64,000 nucleotides of DNA from Devosia beringensis (GTDB taxonomy: Bacteria; Pseudomonadota; Alphaproteobacteria; Rhizobiales; Devosiaceae), in contig NZ_CP045422.1 in the NCBI RefSeq assembly GCF_014926585.1, positions 3,316,001 to 3,380,000 of the forward strand. Direction: 5' to 3'. The notes beneath the pieces are model-generated. The model was not told the DNA's origin and did no database searches. It worked only from the letters and a program-made list of their open reading frames with translations. The position numbers and the translations under genes are program-made. This document shows, piece by piece, positions 17,485-24,284 of this stretch (positions are counted from its first letter, which is position 1; each line of letters starts with the position of its first letter).

Positions 17485-17516
17485 CTCATCGACAAGGGAC
17501 CGCTTGCGGGCAGGCC

Positions 17517-17783
17517 TCAGAGCTTTTTTGACAGCACATCCTGCAGCATGGCCTTATCCAGCGACAGGTCCGCGACGATGCGCTTGAGCTTGCTGTTCTC
17601 CTCCTCGAGCTGGCGCAGGCGCTTGACCTCCGAAGGCATCAGCCCGGCATAGCGTTTGCGCCAGTTGTAAAAGGTTGCCTCCGCCACCCCAGCCTTGCGA
17701 CAGACCTCCGCCACTGGCGTGCCATCCTCAGCCTGCTTCAACACAAAGGCGATCTGCGCTTCGGTGAACTGCGATTTTCTCAT
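17517..17783 (-). CDS. IS3-family transposase OrfA (DNA-binding, HTH_Tnp_1)
   Basis: 88 residues from the ATG at 17783, which has GGAG about 8 nt upstream; an in-frame ATG four codons earlier lacks one. The protein is a helix-turn-helix domain (MRKSQFTEAQIAFVLKQAED, then VCRKAGVAEATFYNWRKRY) followed by a leucine-zipper-like segment (LRQLEEENSKLKRIVADLSL). Near the 3' end the coding strand has AAAAAAG (17523-17529), the usual slippery heptamer for -1 frameshifting into orfB, giving a junction reading LSKKALRPARKR. Confidence 0.9.
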   Translation of the reverse strand: MRKSQFTEAQIAFVLKQAEDGTPVAEVCRKAGVAEATFYNWRKRYAGLMPSEVKRLRQLEEENSKLKRIVADLSLDKAMLQDVLSKKL

Positions 17784-17944
17784 CGAACTCTCCACTTCCC
17801 GGCCAGGGGATCATAAATGGAAAATTCCAGCTCAGAATGGTCAAATTTGTTGGAGGCAGGTCAGGTCATGGGCTTGCCTGGCAACGGGGTTTTCTACTCG
17901 GTCGCCGCCAGGCGCAACATATTTGCGTTCAGGGTCGAGTTGAT

Positions 17945-18085
17945 TGAGGTGGTGCGTGCGGTGATAGCCGCAGTCCACTGAAATCCCTTGCTCCGTTGAG
18001 CGATGATCCCCTCGGCCCGCCGGCAGTCCCCACGCTGACAAGTCCCGTCAGGCCAAAAATGGGTGGAGCCCATGCAAGCCACACC
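17945..18085 (+). mobile_element. 3'-end fragment of an IS256-type element (plus orientation)
   Basis: Read on the minus strand, this stretch matches the 3' terminal region of the IS256-type remnant at 18905-19483. Shared blocks include GACTGCCGGC, CATCGCTCAACGG and a looser GGCTCCAC.CATTT.TGGC. On the plus strand it still encodes LSDDPL, the end of the transposase as seen in the remnant at 46205-46775. Only the terminal ~140 bp remain. Its orientation is opposite to the remnant at 18905, so the two 3' ends face each other across the tiny-gene cluster. Confidence 0.7.
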
Positions 18086-18235
18086 AATCTGAATGACCTG
18101 ATCGACTTAGGTGAAACGTTCGACCCCATTTGCGTACCTGACAAACAGACTCACACTGTCCCTACCAGTAGCAATTTTAGACACATCCAACACTGCTCTG
18201 CAACGAATTCGCCCTACTAAACCCAGCAACCCATT

Positions 18236-18406
18236 ATGAGGCAACGCGTGGACCGAATATACCAACTGCTTCTGGCAGCGGGATACCCGCCTGCTGCCGT
18301 TGATTGGCTGAAGCGCAGGCGGCTTGCAGCTATTATCATCCTGGCTATTGCGGCCTGGGCGCTGGTCTTGGCATTAGGCTGGCTTTTTTGGTCGTTATTG
18401 GCTTAG
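18236..18406 (+). CDS. Tiny membrane protein, type B (copy 1)
   Basis: 56 residues. An amphipathic N-terminus with motif RIYQLLLAAGYPPAAVDWL, a basic patch KRRRL and one transmembrane helix (about 29-54, AIIILAIAAWALVLALGWL). The paralogue at 44842-45063 shares RIYxLLLxxGYPP, DWLxRxRLxAII, WALxL and GWLxW. That pattern of conservation between two diverged loci, with conservative replacements, argues for a real protein. No strong ribosome site precedes the ATG. The stop codon overlaps, on the opposite strand, the stop of the type A gene. I do not recognise the family; toxin-like, stress or membrane-adaptor roles are all possible. Confidence 0.6.
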   Translation: MRQRVDRIYQLLLAAGYPPAAVDWLKRRRLAAIIILAIAAWALVLALGWLFWSLLA

Positions 18407-18516
18407 GGCCAGCTGCGGCTCCGTCCGCTGGAGACAGCATCAACTGTTCCGAGAATGATGATCAGCGGCGCCAAGAAGACCCACATAGCGGCGATCTGCA
18501 AGAAACGAATATTCAT
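18403..18516 (-). CDS. Tiny membrane protein, type A (copy 1)
   Basis: 37 residues from the ATG at 18516, essentially one transmembrane helix (about 6-26) with a short basic tail: MNIRFLQIAAMWVFLAPLII, then ILGTVDAV and SGRSRSWP. The paralogue at 44509-44634 shares GMFVLLGPLLIIVGTVHAL at the same place and a basic RxRS tail. It is convergent with type B; the two stop codons overlap (TTA/TAG at 18403-18406). A 34-nt element 52 nt upstream of the start is conserved in the other copy. Function unknown. Confidence 0.5.
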   Translation of the reverse strand: MNIRFLQIAAMWVFLAPLIIILGTVDAVSSGRSRSWP

Positions 18517-18567
18517 GATTGAGCCTCGAATGCTATTCTGGAAACCGAGATCACGGCACACAGCAGC

Positions 18568-18601
18568 GATCTCGTGGGCGTTCCAGGCATTCGCCAGGCT
18601 C
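18568..18601 (-). repeat. 34-nt conserved element upstream of type A gene (copy 1)
   Basis: 31 of 34 bases match 44674-44707. Read on the minus strand it begins GAGCCTGGCG and ends CCCACGAGATC, and contains GCCTGG twice. In both copies it lies 5' of the type A gene (52 nt and 40 nt from the ATG), so it may be a promoter, an untranslated-region element or an unannotated coding start: in both copies it can be read in the type A frame as SLAxAWNAHE, but without a standard start codon. Confidence 0.7.
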
Positions 18602-18774
18602 AGGTTTTAGGTAGCATCGGCGCTTGAAGTGAGCCAGCTAGCGTGTGTTGTTAACGTTACCGCGTAGCAAGCGAATTCAGATCTCGGTATCCTGCACAAG
18701 CCGCATTCTTACCGAATTGGAAAGGCATTCTGATATGCAGCTATCTGCAATTCTGGCTGCGGAAAAGACGCGCT

Positions 18775-18867
18775 ATGCCTCGCATCTACACGATCATCGT
18801 TCTCGCAGTGGCCGCTTGGCTGCTGTTCATTGGGCTAGGTCGGCTGATCTGGTTGGCGCTAGCCTGA
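18775..18867 (+). CDS. Tiny membrane protein, type B-like short form
   Basis: 30 residues, MPRIYTIIVLAVAAWLLFIG then LGRLIWLALA: one transmembrane helix ending in a short tail. It matches the C-terminal half of the type B protein 370 bp upstream (LAIAAWALVLALGWLFWSLLA against LAVAAWLLFIGLGRLIWLALA). A weak GGAAAAG ribosome site precedes the ATG. It could be a truncated relic or a functional short family member; the intact frame and the kept Trp/Leu pattern favour some selection. Confidence 0.4.
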   Translation: MPRIYTIIVLAVAAWLLFIGLGRLIWLALA

Positions 18868-18904
18868 CATTTTGTGCGTCCTACATCGAGCATGCGCCTC
18901 TTAA

Positions 18905-19483
18905 GAGATTGTGCCCCGTGGCGTGGTGTAAATGAGGCCTGGCCTCCACGCATTTCTGGCTTGGCCGGGCTGATCAGCGTGCGGGGACTGCCGGCAGGCT
19001 GACGAGGGGACATCGCTCAACGGGACGACGGATTCAAGTGTCGAGAATCTGGCGCGCTGAACGGCGCACTCATCGGTCTGCTCGAGCAAGACGGCCCCAC
19101 CAGCCGGACGATGGCCTCCTCGTTTGGGAAGATGCCAACGACCTCGGTCTGACGCGTTACCTCGCCGTTGACGCGCTCGATCGGGTTGTTGCTGTGCAGC
19201 TTGGTTGGATGCTCCTTGGGATATTGGCCAGAACATCGTGCTCGGGTCCGTTCATGATGTTGGCGAGCTTGGGCACCCGGGGGCGAATCTGATGGGCGAC
19301 GGCCCGCCACTGGGTGCTGGCAGCCTCCGGAGTCTCCTGAGCGAAGGCCGCGGCGATGAAGGCGCGGGCCACCCGGCGGCAGCTTTTTCCGACATGAGCA
19401 AGCACACTGCGCATGAAGTGGACTCGTTAGCGCTGCAAAGTAGCGCACAGCACCTTTGTGACGGCAGCCTTGATGCCCTCAAC
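18905..19483 (-). pseudogene. IS256-type transposase remnant (C-terminal part, frameshifted)
   Basis: The minus strand encodes pieces of an IS256-family Mutator-like transposase in more than one frame: GIKAAVTKVLCATLQR, then FMRSVLAHVGKSCRRVARAF, QWRAVAHQIRPRVPKLANIM, and [20 protein letters not shown] with IFPNEEAIVRLVG. At least one internal stop and a frameshift separate them, and the N-terminal half is absent, so it is inactive. Its 5' side joins the integrase fragment directly. The 3' end region (18905-19020) matches 46205-46320. Confidence 0.85.
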
Positions 19484-19882
19484 CTACAGCGCCGCCTGAT
19501 GCTTTAGGCTGGTGGTCGTGTTGCGCAGACGCGCGACCTCGTCGCGGCTCAACACCACCGGCAGGTGCCGGGGGTGCTTCACCCGCACCAGCTTGCGCGC
19601 CAGATCAGGTCGGTCGAGGGTACTGGCGAAGAAAAACTGCGGCGCCGAGACCACGCAGTTCATGGTTGGCACCGGAACGCTGGCCTCGCTCTGGGCTAGC
19701 TGGAACTGGCCAACATCCTGGGAGGTCGCGGTATCGGGCGGACGTCGCAGGAAACTGGCAAAGCACCCTACATCGCGGATGTAGTTGCGCTGGGTCGCCA
19801 CCGAGAAATGCCGCATGGTCATATCGTCGATCAGCTTCTGGCGCAGTGGACTGACAGAGGTGTTGGGAAGGATCGTGGACAT
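19484..19882 (-). pseudogene. Tyrosine-recombinase fragment (N-terminal SAM-like domain)
   Basis: 132 residues: NTSVSPLRQKLIDDMTMRHF, YIRDVGCFASFL, DVGQFQLAQ and ASTLDRPDLARKLVRVKHPR with LPVVLSRDEVARL. This is the start of a phage-type integrase of the kind that travels with transposon genes. It stops at LKHQAAL, just where the catalytic domain should begin, and the next codons belong to the IS256-type remnant. The Arg/His/Arg/Tyr catalytic residues are all missing. Truncation by insertion or deletion at about 19484 is the simplest reading. Confidence 0.75.
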
Positions 19883-20194
19883 CGTCGGGCTCTTGGAAAT
19901 GAAGGAGCCGAACGGACGCCTGATCGCGGGGATGCTCTATTAGACCAGGGCATCAGGGCCCGCCACCATCCCACAGCCGCCGCCCTCCCGCGTCAGCGGG
20001 TTCGTTCTTCCACCCCTATTGAGACAGCGCGGCAGAGAGGCCGACCGGCACGGTAGGTGCCGGTAGCAATGTGGACAGCGGCCCTCCCGACCCAAAGCAA
20101 AGCGGTCCATCCGACATATTGGGTTGAGAGGTGGGCCGCATGCCCAAGACACCAGCACAACCATGACATCGGTCGCAGCCTGGCAGGCTAATCG
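19883..20194. other. Intergenic stretch without recognisable gene
   Basis: About 310 bp between the integrase fragment and the MarR-type gene. Short open frames are present on both strands but none has a ribosome site or family motif. No terminator or repeat of note was seen; it marks the edge between the mobile-element island and the ectoine locus. Confidence 0.5.
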
Positions 20195-20695
20195 TCACCG
20201 CTCCGACAGTACGTCCACGCAATCTAGCACCGCAGCCACGCCCTCATCGTGATTGCCCAGCATGGCGGCGACGCGTTCAAGCGAGGCGATCAGCATGGCC
20301 TGTTCCCAATCCTGCAGGGCCATGAACTCGCTGTGAAACTGCGCATGCGCCCCGTCGGGTGCAATGGCAAGTGCCTTGCGCCCTTCCGGGGTCAGCGAGA
20401 GCCAGACCTGGCGTCGGTCCTGTTCCCCCTTGCGGCGCTGCACCATGCCCATGGTTTCGAGCTTTTGCAGCAGCGCCGTCGTGGTCGCCTGGGTTATCCC
20501 CATGCGCGCAGCGACGTGCCCGGCCGTCTGTTCCTGCTCATCAGCCAACATCTGCATGAAGATCAGCTGCGACGGTGTCAGGCCGGTCTCGCGCAGCACC
20601 TGCTTGCTGTTGAGTTCGGTGGTGCGCAGGATTTTGCGCATGGCAGTCAAAACGCGTTTCGTTCGGTCTTCCAACTCGGCACCCGTGTCGATCAT
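20195..20695 (-). CDS. ectR: MarR-family regulator, probable ectoine regulator EctR
   Basis: 166 residues with a winged-helix MarR core: LTPSQLIFMQMLADEQEQTA, then HVAARMGITQATTTALLQKL (recognition helix region) and the wing MVQRRKGEQDRRQVWLSLTPEG. It is divergent from ectA across 236 bp, the place where MarR-type EctR repressors of ectoine biosynthesis are found in several bacteria. The intergenic region has a perfect 8-bp inverted repeat (20748-20773) and a TTAGT/ACTAA dyad over the ectA start. The osmotic signal such proteins sense is not known; direct regulation of ectABCD is inference from position. Confidence 0.8.
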   Translation of the reverse strand: MIDTGAELEDRTKRVLTAMRKILRTTELNSKQVLRETGLTPSQLIFMQMLADEQEQTAGHVAARMGITQATTTALLQKLETMGMVQRRKGEQDRRQVWLSLTPEGRKALAIAPDGAHAQFHSEFMALQDWEQAMLIASLERVAAMLGNHDEGVAAVLDCVDVLSER

Positions 20696-20747
20696 CGAGT
20701 GATCTTAGCCGCGACCGTGGCTCTTCCCAAGCATAAACCGCAGACTC

Positions 20748-20773
20748 ACGACGCATAGTTTAGTTTGCGTCGT
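20748..20773. promoter_or_regulatory. Perfect inverted repeat, candidate EctR operator
   Basis: ACGACGCA (20748-20755) and TGCGTCGT (20766-20773) form an exact 8-bp dyad around a 10-bp AT-rich centre TAGTTTAGTT. It lies 53 bp from the ectR start, so binding could give autoregulation. The centre includes part of TTAGTTTG (20760-20767), which recurs at 20922-20929 next to ectA. Confidence 0.5.
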
Positions 20774-20914
20774 CTAATTATATTTTGATAATTGTCGGAA
20801 TCGCGGCTTTTTTGGGACGTGGGAAGCTGCCTGAATCAACACCAATCCGGCGCTTTTGTGGGATAGGGTGGCCAGTATGGAGGTGGAATTGAGTGACTTG
20901 CCACAATGCGCGGG

Positions 20915-20939
20915 TTGACAATTAGTTTGATATGACTAA
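20915..20939 (+). promoter_or_regulatory. TTGACA box and TTAGT/ACTAA dyad overlapping ectA start
   Basis: TTGACA at 20915-20920 is followed by TTAGT (20922-20926) and ACTAA (20935-20939), a dyad that includes the ATG at 20932. If TTGACA is a -35 box, the transcript would start within the annotated first codons and the ATG at 20950 would be used instead. If the ATG at 20932 is used, the dyad is an operator in the leader. Confidence 0.35.
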
Positions 20940-21510
20940 ATTTCCGCCCATGATTTATGGCACTACCGTTCTTTCGGACGCCGCATCGTTGCGGCGCGAG
21001 GCGCAATCCGACATCCGCATGCCCATCGCGGCGGATGGACCTGCCGTCTGGAAACTGATCGCGGCAACGCCGTCGCTGGACAAGAACTCGCTCTATTGCA
21101 ACCTGCTGCAGTGCAGCCATTTCGCCGCCACCTGCGCCCTTGCCGAAGGCGACGGCGCCGTCGTGGGCTGGCTGTCCGGCTATGTCCCACCCGAGCAGGC
21201 CGATACGCTGTTCGTCTGGCAGGTCTGCGTGGCGGAGGCGGCGCGCGGCCAAGGACTGGCGCGGCGGATGATCGGGAATGTGCTGGCGCGCCCTGGCGCC
21301 CAATCCATTGAGCGCATTGCCTGCACCATCACGGCGGACAATGCGCCTTCCTGGGCGCTGTTCGGCTCGATTGCCCAGGCGCTCAAGGCAGAGCTGGCGC
21401 AGGAAGAGCATTTTACCCGCGCCGTGCATTTCGACGGCAGCCATGACAGCGAACTGGCCGTCTCCATCGGGCCGTTCGATCGGCGCCACCTGGCTGCCCT
21501 GGCCGCCTAA
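20932..21510 (+). CDS. ectA: L-2,4-diaminobutyrate N-gamma-acetyltransferase
   Basis: 192 residues, GNAT fold. Family landmarks are IRMPIAADGPAVWKLIAAT, LDKNSLYCNLLQCSHFAATC, WLSGYVPPEQADTLFVWQV and the acetyl-CoA loop VAEAARGQGLARRMIGNVL, then ITADNAPSWALF. It acetylates L-2,4-diaminobutyrate with acetyl-CoA, the second step of ectoine synthesis. First gene of ectABCD-ask. There is no good ribosome site before the ATG at 20932; the ATG at 20950 (MIYGTTVLSD) is an alternative. Expression is probably controlled by the divergent MarR-type regulator. Confidence 0.95.
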   Translation: MTKFPPMIYGTTVLSDAASLRREAQSDIRMPIAADGPAVWKLIAATPSLDKNSLYCNLLQCSHFAATCALAEGDGAVVGWLSGYVPPEQADTLFVWQVCVAEAARGQGLARRMIGNVLARPGAQSIERIACTITADNAPSWALFGSIAQALKAELAQEEHFTRAVHFDGSHDSELAVSIGPFDRRHLAALAA

Positions 21511-21551
21511 ACCCGCTATTTCCGATAATTTCGTCTCAGGAGACGCGTCTC

Positions 21552-22841
21552 ATGACCTTGACCAAAACCATTTCACCCCTGGCCACCTTTGATCGTGTCG
21601 AAAGCCGCGTGCGCTCCTATTCGCGCAGCTTCCCCAAGATGTTCAACAAGGCGGTCGGCGCCACGATCTACGACACCAATGGCCGCGCCTATACCGATTT
21701 CCTCGCCGGCTGCTCGACGCTCAACTACGGCCACAACGATCCCGACCTCAAGGCAGCACTGATCGACTATGTCTCGGCCGACGGCATCGCCCATGGCCTC
21801 GACATGTTCACCCATGCCAAGGAACATTTTCTGGCCGCCTTCGAGCAGCACATCCTCAAGCCGCGCCACATGGATTATCGCGTCCAGTTTACCGGCCCCA
21901 CCGGCGCCAATGCCGTGGAAGCCGCGCTCAAGCTGGCCCGCAAGGTTACCGGCCGCACCAATGTCATCTCCTTCACCAATGGCTTTCATGGCGTGACGCT
22001 GGGCGCCCTGGCCGCCACCGGAAATGGCAAGCACCGCAACGGCGCCGCCACCCCGCTATCGGGCGTGACCCGCGCCGCATTTGACGGCTATTATGGTCCC
22101 GACATCAACACCGCCGACCTGCTCGAGCGCCAGCTCTCCGATCCCTCGAGCGGCGTTGACGCGCCCGCCGCCATCATCGTCGAGACGGTGCAGGGCGAGG
22201 GCGGCCTCAACGCGGCGTCCAAACCGTGGCTGCAGCAGATCGAAAAGATCGCCCGCAAGCATGGCGCGCTGTTCATCATCGATGACATCCAGGCTGGTTG
22301 CGGCCGTACCGGCGGTTTCTTCTCGTTCGACGGCATGGGCCTGTCGCCCGACCTGATCACCATGGCCAAGTCGCTGTCAGGCATGGGCCTGCCTTTGGCG
22401 GTGACGCTGATCAAGCCGCAGCACGATATCTGGAAGCCGGCCGAGCATAACGGCACCTTCCGCGGCAATAACCACGCCTTCATCACCGCCGCCGCCGCCA
22501 TCGAGAAATTCTGGGCCGATGACAGCTTCGCCACCGAAGTCGCCGCCAAGGCCGACTACCTGGCCGATCGCCTGAGCGCCATCGCCGAAGCCCATGACCT
22601 CTCGGTCAAGGGCCGCGGCATGATGATCGGCGTCAATGCCGGCAGCACCGAACATGCCGCCGCCATCTGCAAATCCTGCTTTGCCAATGGCCTGATCATC
22701 GAAACCTCGGGCAGCTTTGACGAAATCGTCAAGATTCTCGCCCCCCTCACCATCTCCAAGGCGCAGCTCGCCGCGGGTCTGGATACGCTCGAAACCGCCT
22801 TCGAGGCGGTTATGGGCAGCCACCGCGCTGCTGCCGAATAG
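21552..22841 (+). CDS. ectB: Diaminobutyrate-2-oxoglutarate transaminase
   Basis: 429 residues, class III PLP aminotransferase of normal EctB length. It has [56 protein letters not shown] and the PLP-lysine region [16 protein letters not shown] following [16 protein letters not shown]. It makes L-2,4-diaminobutyrate from aspartate semialdehyde using glutamate as amino donor, the first committed step of ectoine synthesis. It starts 41 bp after ectA and is followed by ectC 13 bp later. Confidence 0.96.
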   Translation: MTLTKTISPLATFDRVESRVRSYSRSFPKMFNKAVGATIYDTNGRAYTDFLAGCSTLNYGHNDPDLKAALIDYVSADGIAHGLDMFTHAKEHFLAAFEQHILKPRHMDYRVQFTGPTGANAVEAALKLARKVTGRTNVISFTNGFHGVTLGALAATGNGKHRNGAATPLSGVTRAAFDGYYGPDINTADLLERQLSDPSSGVDAPAAIIVETVQGEGGLNAASKPWLQQIEKIARKHGALFIIDDIQAGCGRTGGFFSFDGMGLSPDLITMAKSLSGMGLPLAVTLIKPQHDIWKPAEHNGTFRGNNHAFITAAAAIEKFWADDSFATEVAAKADYLADRLSAIAEAHDLSVKGRGMMIGVNAGSTEHAAAICKSCFANGLIIETSGSFDEIVKILAPLTISKAQLAAGLDTLETAFEAVMGSHRAAAE

Positions 22842-22854
22842 TAAGGAAATCACC

Positions 22855-23247
22855 ATGATCGTCAGAGATCTGCAAACCGCCCGCACCGGCGACCGCCTCG
22901 TCAAAGCCGATGGCTGGGACAGTACGCGCCTGCTGCTGGCCGGCGATGATATGGGCTTCAGCTTCCACATCACCCGCATCCACGAAAACACCAGTCACGT
23001 CTTTCACTACAAGCACCATTTCGAGAGCGTCTACTGCGTCTCCGGCGAGGGCAGTATCGAAGATCTCGCCACCGGCACGGTGCACCAGATCCGCCCCGGC
23101 GTGATGTACGCCCTCGACCAGCACGACCAGCACCGCCTGACCGCCAAATCCGAGCTGGTCATGGCCTGCTGTTTCAACCCGCCCGTCACCGGCACCGAAG
23201 TCCATCGCGAAGATGGCTCCTACGCGCCCGTGACCGAAGACGCTTAG
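22855..23247 (+). CDS. ectC: L-ectoine synthase
   Basis: 130 residues, a small cupin. The start at 22855 has a TAAGGAAA ribosome site. Conserved stretches are [39 protein letters not shown] (metal-binding cupin motif), [17 protein letters not shown] and [20 protein letters not shown]. It closes N-gamma-acetyl-diaminobutyrate to ectoine by water elimination. Third gene of the operon; ectD follows by 38 bp. Confidence 0.97.
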   Translation: MIVRDLQTARTGDRLVKADGWDSTRLLLAGDDMGFSFHITRIHENTSHVFHYKHHFESVYCVSGEGSIEDLATGTVHQIRPGVMYALDQHDQHRLTAKSELVMACCFNPPVTGTEVHREDGSYAPVTEDA

Positions 23248-23285
23248 TCGCGTCCTTTCCCGTCTCAAAAACGAAAGGTCAAGAC

Positions 23286-24215
23286 ATGACAATGCCCGCC
23301 ACCAAAGCCACCCATCAGGACGATTATCCCACCCGCTTGCCACAGGAACAGTGGCTCGAGCGCAAGGACCCCACCGTCTGGGGCAAGTGGAGCCCTGAAG
23401 CCCCGCTCACCCGTGCCGAGACCCAGTCCTTCGAGAAGAACGGCTATCTCGTGCTCAAGGGCGTCTTTTCCGCCAGCGAGGTCGAAGCGCTGCAGGCGGA
23501 ATCCACGCGCATGCGCTCGGGCGAAGCCAAGCTGGCGCCGGAAAACATCATCACCGAGCCCAATTCGAGCGAAGTGCGCACCGTGTTCCGCCTCGACGAA
23601 CAGAATGCGCTGTTCGATCGCTTGGCGCGCGACAAGCGCGTGGCCGGCCGCGTCAGCTATCTGCTGGGCGATGATGTCTATCTCCATCAGTCGCGCCTGA
23701 ACTACAAGCCGGGCTTTACCGGCAAGGAATTCTACTGGCATTCCGATTTCGAAACTTGGCACGCCGAAGACGGCATGCCGCGCATGCGCGCCATTTCCGC
23801 CTCGGTGCTGCTGACCGACAATGACGCGCTCAATGGCCCGCTGATGCTGATGCCCGGCTCGCACCAGACCTTTGTTTCCTGTGCCGGCGAGACGCCGGAG
23901 GACAATCACAAATCCTCGCTCAAGAAGCAGGAAATCGGTGTGCCCTCGCAGGACAGCCTGTCCAAGCTGGCGGAAAAATTCGGTGTTGACTATGCCGCCG
24001 GCCGCGCCGGCACGGTGATCCTGTTCGACTGCAACACCATTCACGGCTCGAACGGCAATATCACCCCGTTTCCGCGCTCGAACGCCTTCTTCGTCTACAA
24101 TGCCTGGTCCAACAGGGTGGTGACGCCCTTTGCCGCCAAGGCGCCGCGTCCGGCTTTTCTGAGTTCGCGCGATCCGCAAGCCCCGATCCAGATCGAGAGC
24201 GGCAAGCTGGCCTAG
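23286..24215 (+). CDS. ectD: Ectoine 5-hydroxylase
   Basis: 309 residues, Fe(II)/2-oxoglutarate dioxygenase. It carries the complete EctD signature FYWHSDFETWHAEDGMP, whose H and D are two of the iron ligands; the third is the His of DCNTIHGSNGN, and FPRSNAFFVYN holds the 2-oxoglutarate Arg. It hydroxylates ectoine to 5-hydroxyectoine. Its presence means the strain should make hydroxyectoine, usually linked with heat or desiccation tolerance. An ATG two codons downstream (23292) is an alternative start. Confidence 0.96.
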   Translation: MTMPATKATHQDDYPTRLPQEQWLERKDPTVWGKWSPEAPLTRAETQSFEKNGYLVLKGVFSASEVEALQAESTRMRSGEAKLAPENIITEPNSSEVRTVFRLDEQNALFDRLARDKRVAGRVSYLLGDDVYLHQSRLNYKPGFTGKEFYWHSDFETWHAEDGMPRMRAISASVLLTDNDALNGPLMLMPGSHQTFVSCAGETPEDNHKSSLKKQEIGVPSQDSLSKLAEKFGVDYAAGRAGTVILFDCNTIHGSNGNITPFPRSNAFFVYNAWSNRVVTPFAAKAPRPAFLSSRDPQAPIQIESGKLA

Positions 24216-24284
24216 GCCAGCCGTTCTCATTCTGCACTCAAGGCATCGCGGTGCTGGCCCAGCCAGCATCGCGTCGGAGACGAC

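Larger units (their letters stand above)
16629..17864 (-). mobile_element. IS3-family insertion sequence (IS407-type), apparently complete
   Basis: The 1236-bp element has two overlapping-frame transposase genes on the minus strand. Its ends are imperfect inverted repeats starting TGA.CTGC: the orfB-side end (plus strand, from 16629) reads TGAGCTGCTCCGCGATCTTG, and the orfA-side end (minus strand, from 17864) reads TGACCTGCCTCCAACAAATT. Both continue to a shared GCTGG.GATTTTCC-like block. Flanking tetranucleotides (TGCG and GGTC) do not match, so no target duplication is seen; the element may be old or a recombination product. The boundaries are read by eye from the repeat alignment. Confidence 0.85.

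Noticed and set aside
19484-19882. Prophage or integrative element suggested by the integrase fragment
   Set aside because: No phage structural, replication or conjugation genes and no attachment-site repeats were seen; the fragment lacks its catalytic domain.
20895-20931. Complete sigma-70 promoter directly before ectA
   Set aside because: TTGACA is present, but a -10 box at correct spacing would fall inside the annotated coding region, so it is reported only as a low-confidence regulatory site.
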